Shown here: piece after piece, positions 12,341 to 24,775 of the stretch
Layout of the letters: each line of letters begins with the position of its first letter
Numbering within the stretch: the first letter of the stretch is position 1
Origin: Ischnura elegans
Taxonomy: Eukaryota; Arthropoda; Insecta; Odonata; Coenagrionidae
Length of the DNA stretch: 64,000 bases
Direction: 5' to 3'
Assembly (NCBI RefSeq): GCF_921293095.1
Contig: NC_060252.1
Span: 79,752,866-79,816,865, forward strand
Made by a program: the position numbers and the translations under genes
The notes under the pieces: generated by a model
Seen by the model: the letters and a program-made list of their open reading frames with translations, nothing else
Databases searched by the model: none
What the model was told of the DNA's origin: nothing

Positions 12341-13574
12341 ATAAGGTGGAGGAGAGTTTGAGGGCGGGTTGTGGGAAGAGAAATGAAACTAAGTGATAAG
12401 TTAACAGGTATACTCTGTCTTGGAGGATGCTGTGTTGAGGTTATGGGGGCATCGTTAGCTGTAAAGCTCTCCGATGTGAGTTGGAGATGCGGACTAATTA
12501 TTGTGCGACCTTAAACAGAACGTAAATTGGAGCCAGGGTTGTCAGTAAAATTTTGTGAAAATTTTTTATCAGTAGTGCTGATTCCCATGATTTAACTACT
12601 TTATTTCGCTTACTTCCAGCAAATATAACTTTCCGTTTATATGAAGAATCAAAGTTCTTGATTTAGCCCCGTCTATGAAATTAGTTTCCGAATTTGATGC
12701 ACTTAATTTCCATAAATGTTACAATGAATATGGCGTCAATAAAAAGACGTCAATAATGAGACCTTTGATAGTCGGCGCCATCTCAATGAAAGACTCACTG
12801 TTCATTTACATACACCTATGTGCCTTATCTCCCCTTCCAGATAGTACCATCCAAAATTTCCAGTTATCAGATGCTACGACGGCAGTGCCACTAAAATTTC
12901 ACCGCACTGTAGGTTTACCCAAAACAGTCGTTCGTGGCGGCCTTAAAACACATAACACTCCGTTCCCGTGGGAAAGTTAATTTCTCATTCCATTTCGAGT
13001 GCCTATAATGGCATGAAAATGAGTTGGATGGACGGATACAAATTCTCACCTGATACAGGTGAGGGAGTTTGGAGACAGAATCTCAATATGGTTATTTCAA
13101 ACTTATCACGCTAACGGGGAGAGGAGAAATTATTTATTTTTTAAATCCGTAAGAAATATTCACTTGAGCCAGTATTAGAGCCAATAAAATTTTTAATTGC
13201 TAGCTACGACGTCCATCATTGCTACACAAGCCATAATTTGAAAATAGTCACAGGAATTTTATGGGGTTCATGTCACCTGAGTCTTTGGGAAACATATAGG
13301 TGACGCAGGAAGGAGAGGGTTCTAAGGGAGTCATAGTCAACCGGAATACCCACGAACACCCTCGGGCCGTTGAATAAAATTTATTTTCATGATGAAATAA
13401 TCTATCAAATTCATAATTTTTCAATGCTGTCTCTCGCGAGTGAATGTGCTTCGTTGAAAATAATGTGAATAAATAGATCACTCAGTACTTCAAATGACAA
13501 GCTATGTCTCATTGGTAATCGTTGAAAATATTCTTTCTGGAAAATACACTAAGGATGAAGTTTGCCATATTAAA
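12341..13574. other. Intergenic DNA
   Basis: A 101-codon + frame (12675-12980) has no recognisable domain and no codon or composition signal; not called as a gene. Nothing else seen. Confidence 0.4.
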
Positions 13575-13660
13575 ATATTTGACTTAGCAGGGATTCGAAC
13601 TCGGATATCTCAATTGCCGGTCATGCATGTTAGCGTAGTTAGTTAGCTACTTTTTTCATA
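13575..13660 (-). repeat. tRNA-like SINE head, minus strand
   Basis: On the minus strand a box-A-like TAGCTAACTAACTACGCTAA is followed by box B CCGAGTTCGAATCCC (core at 13590-13602 on the + strand). The box-B neighbourhood TCCGAGTTCGAATCC is identical to that of the minus-strand SINE at 34.9 kb, so the two probably belong to one family. Confidence 0.5.
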
Positions 13661-14252
13661 GTATCAGGACCCTGCCAGGATCCCATAAAATCTACACAAA
13701 ATTTTTATTTCATAACGTCTTTTATATGTAATTTAGCGTGGCAGAAACTCTGTGGGGTGAAGGCAACCGCGATAGCGGCGTCCTTTTAGTCTAAATTTAG
13801 GCTTTCTGCAATGAGAGATCCTTAGGAACAAGTCGTGCATCTGGCAATGGCCCCCGGAGGATTTGGGGATTATGAAGGCGCACTCTCAGTAACTCTCAAG
13901 GCGCACACCAGCTTCTTCCTCACTAAGACATTCTTTGACAACAAGTTTTTCACGTTCTGAACGAGATGCGGGTCTCATTCAGTACTAGAGGACTTGCTGA
14001 CAAAGAGATGGAAATCTTCGAAAACCTGAGTGCGTGTGTACTTTAGATCTACGTGAAAAATTTCTGCTTGGATAAATCTCTTATATGAGCGAGTGAGCAC
14101 GAGCGTGTTTGCGTTTTCTTGTGTCAATTATATTTTTATTTTATTTTGCCATAACCTTTTGTTTTCCGTATTTTTAATCACTCCTTTACTTTTTCCTACC
14201 CAATTATTTTCTATAACCATTCTCTATTCTTGCCTCCTTGGAAAATTATGGC

Positions 14253-14519
14253 CTATTGTGAGATACGTCTCATTCTCAGAGTCGTGAAAAACTCTAATGG
14301 AGCACTTTCAGGTCTTGGAACATACGCAATAACGTAAGACAATTTAACCACTGAAGGGTCATCGTAGGGGTTACGCAGATATAGTGGAAAAAAGTCTCTA
14401 TAACTGCGTCCGCCTCCATCGGATGTGGCGAGCTCCTCAACTTCCTTCGTTGCATCATCGGCAAGCACGCTGTCAATGGCGTCCGCGTAGCTCAAAACGG
14501 GACCACTGCTCCCGGACTA
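14253..14519 (-). CDS. Unrecognised open frame, possible coding fragment
   Basis: An 80-codon minus-strand frame whose open stretch extends a few codons further up to a stop near 14519. There is no ATG at its head: the first conventional candidate is TTG. The translation has a protein-like mix (acidic N-terminal part, then SYRDFFPLYLRNPYDDPS and a hydrophobic VVKLSYVIAYV stretch), which is why it is kept. I do not recognise a family. No clear splice sites bound it. It could be a piece of a degraded transposon protein or a chance frame. Confidence 0.15.
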
Positions 14520-15699
14520 GAGCCCTCGCGGTCCGCTTCCACGTCCTCGTGGAGAGGGGAACTTATTGGTCCCAGAGTAAAGAACTTTCATGGCAAAGAG
14601 AAGACTGAGTGAGACTTAATTTATCTTATCTTTTGCGAATCGCAAATAGCAAAGAGAAATTAAATTGAGCCTCTTTTTACTCATAGAAGAATTAGTATCC
14701 CAATTTTATTCCTCTTATTCTATCCTTTCTTTAAAAATTATTTTTTCTTAATCCTCACCGAGGAAGTAATATTGAAAATGAATTGCTTTGCTTCATATCC
14801 CCATTTCTGTGAGCAATGTAAATATCAATAAACCCATGCATTTTTGTTTGACCTTCGGTTCTAAGCGAAGAAAAATTTATTTTAATGCCAGTTTTCCAAG
14901 GTATTCACAGAGAATTTTATTAAAGAAACATATTTTGGTTTGCTGAAACATGTTTCAAATGTGCTTATGTTTCAAGAAATTCACTGAAAGTGGTAAAACG
15001 TTGGTTGAGAGATGAAATATCATCGCATGGTTTACCAAGTGCACCAATAATTAATTTAATGACGTTACCATCTGTACATACCATAAGTGGTGGCAATGCT
15101 CTAAGAAAGAGCTACAAATGTGGGAGAGCGTAACATCTGCTGTCATACAATCCAACTTCCGGGAAAGGTTTGCCGCTTTTTGCGGATTTATTTTCAAAAT
15201 ATGGACTTAAATTTCCATCACTAGCTTTGGATTTGCAGCAGGAATTCGGAGGTAGTGTTTTATGAAAAAAGCATGTTTGATAAAACTTATGACGAAGCAC
15301 AATTCTGTATCGCATTTTCAGAGGCTCGCATCAACTCTTTGATGCAATTACATTTTACGCTTGAATTCAAGGGAAATTTGTATTCCAGCACTTTCTTTGG
15401 CTTCTGAATTTTGGATCAATTATTTAGATTATGCTACAATCATATACGATTTCAAGTCAAAATATTGCCAGTGAAAAGGACGCCGCAAAGGAAAATTCCA
15501 CGCAAATATTGGAACAGTAATGAATGTTTTTAGTTTATTTACAGCAATATTTAAACACCAATATGTTTATGCTAATACTATAAGGCAGATGTAAAGTATG
15601 ACGTTAATAAAAGTAATACATTTTCTGATTATAATAAATTTTGAAATTGGGGCTTTTCATCGATGAATATGGCCAAATGGATAGTTTTTATTAAGTAGT
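14520..15699. other. AT-rich intergenic DNA
   Basis: Nothing recognised. Confidence 0.4.
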
Positions 15700-16535
15700 C
15701 AAAAATGAATTTTCAAAATAAGTTGTTATCAACCGTTATAGTGTAAAACATTATTATAATCTTTACAGATACTTAAGAGCTAAAAGGAATGAAAATAGGC
15801 TTTCAAGTTTTCGAAATAAATTCGGGGTCAAATGACCTCTAGTCGTACTTCTAGGCGGGGCAAAAATATAGATAGAGATAGACCGTGTCTGATTTTATGC
15901 CAAAGTGAATTGAGATTCATGTATGCTTTCTAAAAACAATCCATATTTTAAACAGCAATGCATTAGATACACTAAATAAATGCCAATAAACGAGAAGTAC
16001 TATTACTGCATTTTAAGCCACTGCAAATTTTGATGTCTATGCGAAGGCTTGGATTATTTCGGGATGTAATAATTTTAAATTTAAAACAATATTATTATTA
16101 CTATGATGCGTAATCAAAATTTTTGTAACCTTTACAGCTGCTTACGACCTGGAAGAACGAAAAAGTGGCTTTTAATTTGTTGAAACAAATTTGGTGTCAA
16201 ATTACCGTGTTTAGCCCTCCTGCCAAGGAGGAAAAAATATCGTCCTCCAAAGATAGAAAATATCCGGTTTGATGCCAAAACGTCGTTCGCAAACTTTTCG
16301 TAAATTCCAGAGAAGTAATTGTGAAGAAGTTAGATGATGGATTGCATTGATAGCATGTAATATTTATAAAATAAGTCCAACTTTTAAACAGCGATGTATG
16401 AGACACAAAATAAGTGTCGATAAACAATTAGACCTATGTTTGCATTTTAAGCCACCGTAAATTTTGGTGTCCCTCGGCTGGGAACGTTTATCTAAACGAA
16501 GGATTGGATTATTTCGAAATATCCATCAAAATAGG
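15700..16535 (+). repeat. Two diverged tandem units of about 0.37-0.43 kb
   Basis: Ordered blocks recur: AATCTTTACAG/AACCTTTACAG, then TT(C/T)GG(G/T)GTCAAAT at 15821 and 16189, a paired inverted CCTCC motif, TTTTAAACAGC(A/G)ATG, and GCCAC(T/C)G(C/T)AAATTTT at 16018 and 16452, ending with GGATTATTTCG. Indels shift the spacing from about 370 to 434 bp. Units are old and non-coding. Confidence 0.6.
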
Positions 16536-16928
16536 ACGCTTGGAATACACTAGTCGGCACGGAAAGTAAAAATAAAAATAAAAAAGAAGTCATTTGGAAA
16601 ATCGATTCTCCGAGGCCGAGCGTATGTATTTATCTCTCCGTAAGTTACTCTTTTTTTTTTGCCCCAAATTGAACACACTCAATCCTACCCTCAATTCCAC
16701 TTTTGGAGGCAAAACGCGCTTCGTGACTCAAAAGACACCGCTCTCCTGGGTCTTTTTCTCTCTTCCTGTATTTCTCTCTCTAACATTTCGATTTCTTTTC
16801 CCGCTTATTTTCCTTTCCAACTATTCCTCAACTCTTGCTCGCGGCACATGAGGAATCCCCTGAAATATATTTGCACTTTATGCGTGGCGTATGGTCGTGA
16901 CGACGCGAAGTCCCTCCCTTCCTCCCTA

Positions 16929-16946
16929 TCTCTCTCTCTCTCTCTC
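16929..16946 (+). repeat. (TC)n microsatellite
   Basis: An uninterrupted TC dinucleotide run; an 18-base poly(A) run follows at 16983-17000. Confidence 0.9.
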
Positions 16947-17000
16947 GGAATGATTTTCTAGCGCGGAATAAATTCCGGCCTCAAAAAAAAAAAAAAAAAA

Positions 17001-18140
17001 CTCACCGAGCGTGCGAGCAGAAAGACGAGGAAAGAGATGCCTTAGCTCGGGTAACATAGTACGCGGTCGCACAAACACCCGCTCACCGCGACAAATACAA
17101 TCTTTCACCAGTCCGCGTCCGCGACCATACAGATATAGGGATACCAAATGCGGAGAGTAATACGGTCTCCAAAACTTAGGTATACACACACAGGAGTTTT
17201 GGTCGGTCGGAATATGTTGCGATACTCGATTTTCTAAGATTGCATTCCGAGAGTGGTTCATTTTTTATTTTTTTCCCATTCCATATCCCTAGCATGTCGA
17301 TTCCGAGAACGAGTTATTCCAGACTTGAAAAGGAACATGGCGGAAGGAAAGAGAACATTTCGATTTGAAGAGCCCTGCATAATGTCGTACCGATATTTCC
17401 AGATGGACAGAAAAATGTAAGGATCGAAATAAAATTGTATTTATCCTATCAAATTTTTTTGGTTGGATATAGAAATACACCAAGCTCAAAATCACTGCGA
17501 AATAATGCAGAGAGGGAAAATTGCACGTATTCGTAATGAGATCGATCACTTAAAATGCTTGGTAAAAGGTAAATTCGATATTTGAAATAATTAAAACAGT
17601 TCAAAATGTCTCATCATTGTAATATATCATATGTAACATATCTTATCATTGAACCTCTATATACATATCTCACATTCTGATTATATATACCATATTGTGA
17701 TAAAAACTGACCGCAGCCTAATATCTTATTTTATTGTTTTACTTTTACTGGAGTGCATGAGGCCAGGCGTCTGCACCACTCTCTTGTGACAGATGGAAAG
17801 AGCCAGGAGATGTGTGGCTAAGAATTAGTGGAAGTTGAGTTATATGTGAGGGATGTGTTGAAGGATATTCTCTCATTGACGTCACCAATGAGGGAATTTA
17901 CGATTAACATTAATATATTAAAAGATTCTTCCGCCACGTCAGGGATTAACTCATAAATTTATGGATTCAGTATACAATGGACTATATGCATGGTCGTGCC
18001 TTCATAGCCGGGTAAGAGGATAACGAGAAAAAGGTATCTGCATTTGGTAAAATTATCTTAGACAATTAAAAACAACAAAAATTATCTCAGAATCACAATT
18101 AAAATTTGCCTAATGATATTAAAAATAAACAATATTACTT
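17001..18140. other. Intergenic DNA with one CRE-like palindrome
   Basis: No gene recognised. TGACGTCA occurs at 17877-17884 inside a small hairpin (CTCATTG ... CAATGAG). Confidence 0.4.
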
Positions 18141-18401
18141 ACTTTTTATGATGTTTAATGGAGTTTAGGTCAAATTGAAACCAAGTTATAGCTAACGTTT
18201 CGATTTATGTAAAATCATCCTCAGGGCTATGAAAGTGAAAACATGAACAATATAAAATATAAAGATGACAACGATATACAATAGTTTTACATAAAAATGT
18301 TACGATCGCGTTTCCCCCTGAGGATGATTTTACATAAATCGAAACGTTGGCTATAACTTGCTTTCAATTTGACCTAAACTCCATGAAACATCATAAAAAG
18401 T
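18141..18401. repeat. Foldback with hammerhead-like core in both arms
   Basis: Arms 18141-18224 and 18318-18401 are near-perfect reverse complements (about 84 bp) around a 93-bp centre. The right arm carries CTGAGGA (18318-18324), a self-pairing stem GATTT...AAATC, and GAAAC (18341-18345): the conserved core order of a hammerhead ribozyme. The left arm holds the same motif on the minus strand (18197-18224). No stem I/III that would complete an active ribozyme is evident. The structure resembles terminal repeats of Penelope-like elements left as an inverted dimer. Confidence 0.65.
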
Positions 18402-19883
18402 TAATTGAACAAGGTCAAGAATAGAAGAGGAAAAGTAGTAATATATTACTTACTTAATAAAAGCTAAAATGATCTTCGGATAGTACACAGTGAGATGTGC
18501 TAAAAGTTTTAAGTAACTGAGTGAACTGTTACATTTATGAACATATTCAGCCACCATCACAGATATAGGTAAAGTCTAGTGATTTAAAATTTTGTAGATA
18601 CGCTGCAATATAAAATTATATCCATTAAAAAAATAAATTCCAGGGTAGAATTACTAAAATTAGGACACATGAAAGCAAGGAGATTGTTTAGTGGCAAAAT
18701 TTGGCGAAAGAAAAACGAATTTGGCGTGATGGGTATTCATTCTCACTTTAAACGTGACTACATAAAGGAGACCCAATTTCATCCCATAGAAGGTTGATTT
18801 CTGTCGCCGCTTCGGTTGCATTTTCATCGGTTTTCAAAAATGTCAGCGACGCAGTGATGATTGCATTGCGATCCGTTCCGATTCCGCTTTTTTTGCATTA
18901 TTATGTTTGTAATTAAGAGGAGTGGCTTTGAAAAGTTATGAATTTGATAGATGTAGATTTGATGATTCATCATGTATATAAATGTCGGTTATCACCCCTA
19001 ACTATACCTTATTTCCCCGAGAAATTTGGGTCAATTTCTTCGTCAGCGACGCAAGTGGCGAATTTTGTAAACCCATTTAAATGCGCAATCGGAAACAACA
19101 CATTTAGAGGCCGACTTGAGAATACTCTTTTGTATTATCCGTACCCACTTCTATCATCCGCGGCAGAAAAATCCAGAGCGCCAAACTTATTTTTAACTTT
19201 TTTTTAAAATCATATAGGTAGACGTATTCGCCCAAAATAATTCCATCTCCCCCATCAGTAGGAGTGGATCGTTCTGCATCGTTCTAGGCCAGCATTGGAA
19301 ATCAGTACCTGATGGGTAAGAGTGGGCACTCTTTCGCGATGACTTTAACGACGCGGTATTCACCGTGACTCGTCGAATGACCCGGACTCATATCTAAATC
19401 GACATCGAATCAGCCGCGACGAGACGGCTCCCCTCGTCATGAAAAATGCACTTGACCCGCTGCACACTCAATCCGCGATAGGCACTGCAATCAAACCCCG
19501 TACTGAACTGGCACCGTTCGATTTGTCCTCATCTGCATGCGATTTCGTTTATTTGTGCATTCCTTTTTTTGTCTCGGGCATAATTTATATTTATTCGCAT
19601 TCATTCTTTAATAATTTTTGGTTTTCATCTATGGATCATATTCCATTTAACGTGTTTGAAAAATAAGACTAAAAAATTGACTGGAAAAAAGCCCTACCGC
19701 AACTGGATACAAATTTCTGCATGGAATATTTCGTAACACTTTCTATTAAAAGCACATTTTTTAATGATATTTCTGGTTGATAATACGGCAGTTATACATT
19801 TATGCATATGGATTTATCTCTATCTTCACAGGCTTAACTTGGTGGAAATTCGTCAGTTAAGTTACTGAAAAAAAATGTCTTTT
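18402..19883. other. Intergenic DNA with a CpG-rich patch
   Basis: Mostly AT-rich. Around 19340-19450 there is a short CpG-dense patch (CGACGCGG, CCGCGACGAGACGG) with no frame or motif that I can name. Confidence 0.35.
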
Positions 19884-19985
19884 ATTCCACCAATTTTTTT
19901 AAGGCACGATTAGTTTCAACGCAGCGGTGCCATCCTCAAGTGCAAGTCAAGTTCTCTTGGCATACCTTAAAAAATAAATTGGAGA
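19884..19985 (-). repeat. Small foldback with degenerate hammerhead-like core
   Basis: Short imperfect arms (CCAATTTTTTTAAGG and CCTTAAAAAATAAATTGG) flank a minus-strand motif CTTGAGGATGG...TTGAAAC at 19913-19940. The core has one change (UUGAGGA for CUGANGA) and the internal stem is poor. It is included because layout and motif order match the other foldbacks. Confidence 0.4.
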
Positions 19986-20528
19986 AATGTAACAATTTTT
20001 TCATTTCATTAAGCTTGCAACTGAATTTATTTTATTCTAGAGTGATATAAGAATAACTTCTATATCCAAGCCGTAAATAGCATAAAAAGCACTTAATGGG
20101 AATTCTACGATTAAGTTTTCATAAACTATTCTTAATTTGGACTCAATACACGTTTGATTAATGGAGCGAATGAAAATTTCCAAAAGAGAAATATATCAGA
20201 GACTCATCATAATTTTAGCTTTCTGTCTTGCTTTGTACCGAGCCTCATAATTCCTCAAATACTAATACTAGATTTTTAATAATTATTAATGCGATATTTT
20301 CACAAGTATTATTTCTATTACTTATTCAAAATATTCTCGCCTTTGAAAAGTTTTTTGAAGCAAGCTGATTTTCTTCTCAACAATCTCAAAACTATTCGAG
20401 TAGTATCGAGTCTAGTTTTTGTGCGTTCCATCGAAATACCTCAGAAAATTAGCAAAATAAAAAACTTACATATCAATTGCGCAATGAAGAAGCAAGGGTA
20501 ATATGTTTTAATAAGTGCATATGAATGC

Positions 20529-20700
20529 ACCGTATCTTTACTGGTGATATCTTTTAAGGTTTTCCACCGGGTGAGTTGCTTATAGGCATCGCCCTTAGTT
20601 GGTCTGAGGACGATGGCATAGCTAGTTATCGAAACGTCGACCTATAAGCAACTCACTCGGTGGAAAACTCGAGAAGATGCCACTAGTATCATACACCGGT
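20529..20700 (+). repeat. Foldback with central hammerhead-like core
   Basis: Arms 20529-20587 and 20641-20700 are imperfect reverse complements (inner part GAGTTGCTTATAGG / CCTATAAGCAACTC exact). The loop carries CTGAGGA (20604-20610), a stem GAT...ATC, and GAAAC (20631-20635). Same order as in the 18-kb foldback but with a different stem and different arms. Confidence 0.6.
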
Positions 20701-21735
20701 AAAAAAAATCACGTGTCTTCACTTTTGCACATGTAAAATGAGAGGTCAAAGCGAAAACTTCTTAGAAGACAGTAACAAAACTGAGTCATGTATACTGATC
20801 AAATACAGCCACCCCATTATCATTTCCACACAGTTAGGGAATAAAGAAACGCACGGAAAATTTCGCGCAGAAACTCAGCTGTACGGAATGGAGCCATTCC
20901 ACAACTCGCAAGAAACACTTGTTCGTGGATAAAATTGATACCTAGGGTGGGTGGGCGGAAATTTCTGAGGGGGGGAGGAGGGGTACGTCCGCAATTGACT
21001 ATACACAGCATTCAAGACATTTCCACGCTGCAAGGGACATAGGTGCTCCCGACACAAGACGGTAATTCCAAAAAAAAAACATGGAATTTTTTGGGAGCGC
21101 CACAGTGAAACACTGCTGGAAATGTAAATACGTGCTGCTGACCCCCATCGCACTGATGAGTTTTTAAAGCTCCGCAGAGGAGGAAGGCATAAAAAAAACG
21201 GAAGCGGGACCAACTGGAAGGGAGTAGGAGAGTTTTTTTCATTCACGGTCCGTTTGAAGTACGGAAAGAGAGAGAAATCGGGAGGAAAAATGAAAAAAAA
21301 AAGAAAGCAGCTAGAAGCGCGATTATGCATTCAGTGCTTGCACGGTAGGGCACGCTGAGGCAGGAGCAAAAGCCAGCTGAATGGAGTGGTAGAGAGAAAG
21401 CAAAGAGAATTGGCCATTCCAGGGCACCTAATAGCAAAGCGATGGTTACATTGGAGGCTAGAGAAAGGATATAAAGCGGTAAATAATAATTTAAAAACTA
21501 CTCGGTTTCTTTATGAGTTTTCTAATCGGTAGAGAATAGTATCTTTTCCGATTATGCACCGATATGTTCACGTTTAAATTTATCCATCTAATTACATGTC
21601 CACAAATGGCTCTCTCACCACTTTCCATTTTTATTTCATTTTGTTTCAATTTAAATGATAGAGAGCCATATTCCTTCGGTGCCTATTTCTCGTGGTGAAA
21701 CATCATCAACCTCAACTATTCCACAGATGAGTCGA

Positions 21736-21743
21736 TGACGTCA
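21736..21743. promoter_or_regulatory. CRE-like palindrome TGACGTCA
   Basis: Exact 8-bp cAMP-response-element consensus; a second exact copy lies 145 bp downstream. No adjacent gene, so function is speculative. Confidence 0.2.
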
Positions 21744-21880
21744 CGAGCTCACGACAGGCATGACCACTCTTCAGTTATTCCTCAGTCTTGTGCACAAGCC
21801 TCGCGTGTTTCGCTGTTGTTCACACTCATGTGAGAAATTCCTTTGCTGCTTTTGTATGAACTAATGAATCAAGCCTTTGA

Positions 21881-21888
21881 TGACGTCA
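21881..21888. promoter_or_regulatory. CRE-like palindrome TGACGTCA
   Basis: Exact consensus, followed by CCAA as at 17877-17888, giving a shared 12-mer TGACGTCACCAA. Confidence 0.2.
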
Positions 21889-22586
21889 CCAACTTATGAG
21901 AAATGAGCAGAAACTCTCTCTTTTCCTTATTTTAAATTTACGAAAGAATTACTTATTGGCGAAGATTCATCATTTCTAGTCGTCGAAACTTACCTTTCCC
22001 TTTCATGAAGCTATTTCTTCTCATGAATTGCCATTTTGTTTATCAGTGATCGACTGATTCGCCGAAGTAAATGGTATCACCTTTTCGGACCAAATGCCTT
22101 GATTAATAGAAGTTGGCTGTGAAACGACGGATCACTTTCAAGAGAGAGAAGTTTATGTCCTTCAAAGGATTTTTAGTGAATTTTAATAGCAATTCCCAAA
22201 TTTATTACTCAGTAGTCTTGTGGAGTCCTGACTCAATGAGTCTCACATAATGGAATAATGTTTTTCTTTTACTATACGCTGAATGGCGTCCAAAAAATTG
22301 TTATCATGAGGACTCTGGTCGCATTACCATTGATTTTTTTGCCATTGGCGCAGCTAAAACCCAGCCATCCGCACAATAGATTGCCACGCTCTGCTCCAAA
22401 TTCTAACAGAAATAAAAGGTCATGGGCGTTGTGCTTTTATAGCTTGAAAAAATATAGAATAGTTCTTTCTACCCACATGCGGAGAGAATGCACTCATTGA
22501 AGTCGGAGACTAGCACAAAGAACAGTAGTGATAATGATTAGAACAACTATATTTTAATAGACAAATTGTTATTTGGTGCGACAAAT

Positions 22587-23282
22587 CAGGGATGATTCGA
22601 TTCTCCATTCTACTGATTCTCCGCCACGGAATTGAAGATCGATTACCTAGAGTCAATTTTTGATTCCATCTATTACAATTCCATTAATTATTTTGATTTC
22701 AAGAAGATAAATATTTTGAAATGTAATGTAATGGCTTGAATGTAATAGCCACCACACACCTGAGCTATTGTGCACTTATTATTAAGTTAACAATTTTATG
22801 ACTGATGTGCTTCTTATTTTATTAGAGTTGAGGATATATTACAATAATACTAATTCGCTGTTTTTAATATATTTTGGGCCACTTAATTGTCTATGTTATT
22901 TATTCTATTCCATTAAATTCCTAAATTTTAATGACAGCAAGGCTACCAGTGATTTCATAGTTCCGGAACTCGCCGGAACTGGTTAAAAAAAGACATATTA
23001 GTCAAGTAACATTTTTATCATTTTTTTGCCACAAAATTTCTAATATATACACTCGTAACCAACACAAAACATTTTATGATAAAATTTAAATAACAAATTG
23101 CAATAAAAACACACAAAGTAATATTTCACTCATTAAAAAAAGTTAAGGGAACTGGATTCCGGCACTGCTAATTTTTCCCATGACGTCCCTGAATGCCACT
23201 GAAAAATCAACATCCAACCTGCATCTATGAATAAAAATCGATGGAATCGAAATCGAAAACAAGTGGAATCGACTCATCCCTA
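22587..23282. mobile_element. Candidate hAT-like non-autonomous element
   Basis: Left end CAGGGATGATTCGATTC and right end GGAATCGACTCATCCCTA are imperfect inverted repeats. CAGGGATG-type termini are typical of hAT transposons. No transposase is encoded in the 0.7 kb between them. The flanking 8-mers (CGACAAAT, CTAATAAC) do not match well, so no target duplication is supported. The similarity to the better-supported element at 53.8 kb is limited to the outer CAGGGATG. Confidence 0.35.
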
Positions 23283-24164
23283 CTAATAACTTGATGCCTT
23301 TACGTTACCATCAAGTAATTACCCGTCGATAGTACCCAATAAAACTACGGATCAAAACATAGTTGCTGGCATTATTATCTCATAACAATATTCCACAAGA
23401 TTATGCTGGAGAACATTGAAAAGTGAACAGTAATTTGTCTTACAATAAAGAAGAAATGAGAGCAAGGGAAAGAACAAATATCGCATTGGTTCCCATATAC
23501 ATATTTCCAAAAATACGAAAAATCTCGAAGTCAGTCAAATCACGATTGTCTGATTTTATGGCTCAAAACACGTATTATTTCCCAACTGAGGCTTCATGGT
23601 GGTAATTTACCGAGAGCATAACAGTCTATGGATGGATTACAAGGCCAGGTAGATTTTTTTATGAAAAATTGAAGTGTAATACGCCGGATGTACGACCTTT
23701 AGTTAACTCTTGCATTCAGAATCATGCGATCTTACTGCAACGACCTAAATTGCTCATTTTGTCATAACTCTTGCCTGTAAGTCGTAATGATGACGTCCGA
23801 CTATAAAACGTAACGAGTGCTTAATGAAGTCATAGAATCAGTATTACCTTCAAGAACTGCGGAAATGACACTGGAAGGCTAAAAAGAAAAAAAGCCCAAA
23901 TAAATAATACAGAAGCGTGTGAAACGTGTTGAAGCTAGCAGGGGAATGAATTTTTTTGCAGATTCCATTTTCTTTCTCAAAATGCGTTTAATAAGATGCT
24001 CAGTTACCGTAAAATACTGATAAAATCATTATCAAAATTCGCCAATGAGGATAGTACATATTTTTAAAAGCCTTTTAAAAGGCGTATGGCAGGGGGTGTT
24101 AGGACACCAGCCGTTTACAAATAAAAAGGAAGTGCTCTAAGAAAATTAGGAATTTTATGAAATT
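23283..24164. other. AT-rich intergenic DNA
   Basis: Nothing recognised. Confidence 0.4.
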
Positions 24165-24775
24165 AGCATTATTGAAATACTTTATGGTTCGGGGGACAAG
24201 CGAATTCCCATATCTATCCTTTCCGAAAAACATCGTTCTTAATTTATCGCTTCTGTCGGGCCTGGAAATATAGTGCTGCTCTAATATTATGTTCTCCATG
24301 TCGCTCTTAAAGATATCCATTCTCAATTGCTCAAGCAATCTAAGCCTAGCGCGCAGCCTCCGATTCTCCAGCCTAATTCGCTTAACATCTGGGTAACGCT
24401 GTCTGGTTAACGTTTCCGTCAGGCCTGGAAATGTTTTTTTTGCATATGTTCTCCGTGTCACTCTTATAGATATCTATTCCCAATTTATTAAGCAATCTAA
24501 GCCTAGCGCGTTTCCTCAAAGTCCGTAGTGCCTACCAACCTAATTAGTTTAACTTCTGTGTAACGCTTTTTGTACTCCCGTAGAACTTTTTTACGAATCG
24601 TGCAGCTTTCCTTTGTACTTAATTAACTTCACGGAGTAAGTCTCTCTGCTACCATATACTCGCTGCATATTCGAGGTTTGGCCGGGCGAAAATGAAATCT
24701 TTTTTCCTTTCTCGTCTGAAAATCTTCCCATAATACCCTTCCTTACCTTAAAAAATCCTAGCTTCTTCTTGACTC
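24165..24775 (-). pseudogene. Non-LTR retrotransposon reverse transcriptase, C-terminal remnant
   Basis: Minus-strand translation, with frame changes and stops, gives the usual order for the end of a CR1/L2/jockey-group ORF2: RPNLEYAASIW (about 24640-24690), EVN.VQRKAARFVKK, YG..KSVTQ, then LENRRLRARLRLLEQL, ISRPDRSDKLR and a final YGNSLVPRTIKYFN that corresponds to the NSFFPRTI..WN block of the family. The catalytic palm (YADD) is absent, so the copy is 5'-truncated as is normal for LINE insertions. A 163-bp segment is duplicated in tandem (24260-24422 and 24423-24585; both begin GCCTGGAAAT), repeating the arginine-rich block. The only long uninterrupted part is a 120-codon frame at 24099-24461. 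Inactive. Confidence 0.75.

Larger units (their letters stand above)
20701..22586. other. Intergenic DNA, G-rich run and CRE-like sites
   Basis: Overlapping minus-strand frames (up to 151 codons, 20875-21330) are rich in Ser, Phe and Pro and mirror purine-rich + strand sequence; not called. A G-rich run lies near 20968-20984. Confidence 0.35.

Noticed and set aside
20604-20657. Intact, active hammerhead ribozyme
   Set aside because: The core and stem II are present but no convincing stem I plus stem III with a correctly placed cleavage site could be drawn by eye; described only as hammerhead-like.
20875-21330. 151-codon minus frame
   Set aside because: Mirror of purine-rich + strand DNA; Ser/Phe/Pro-rich and without homology cues.
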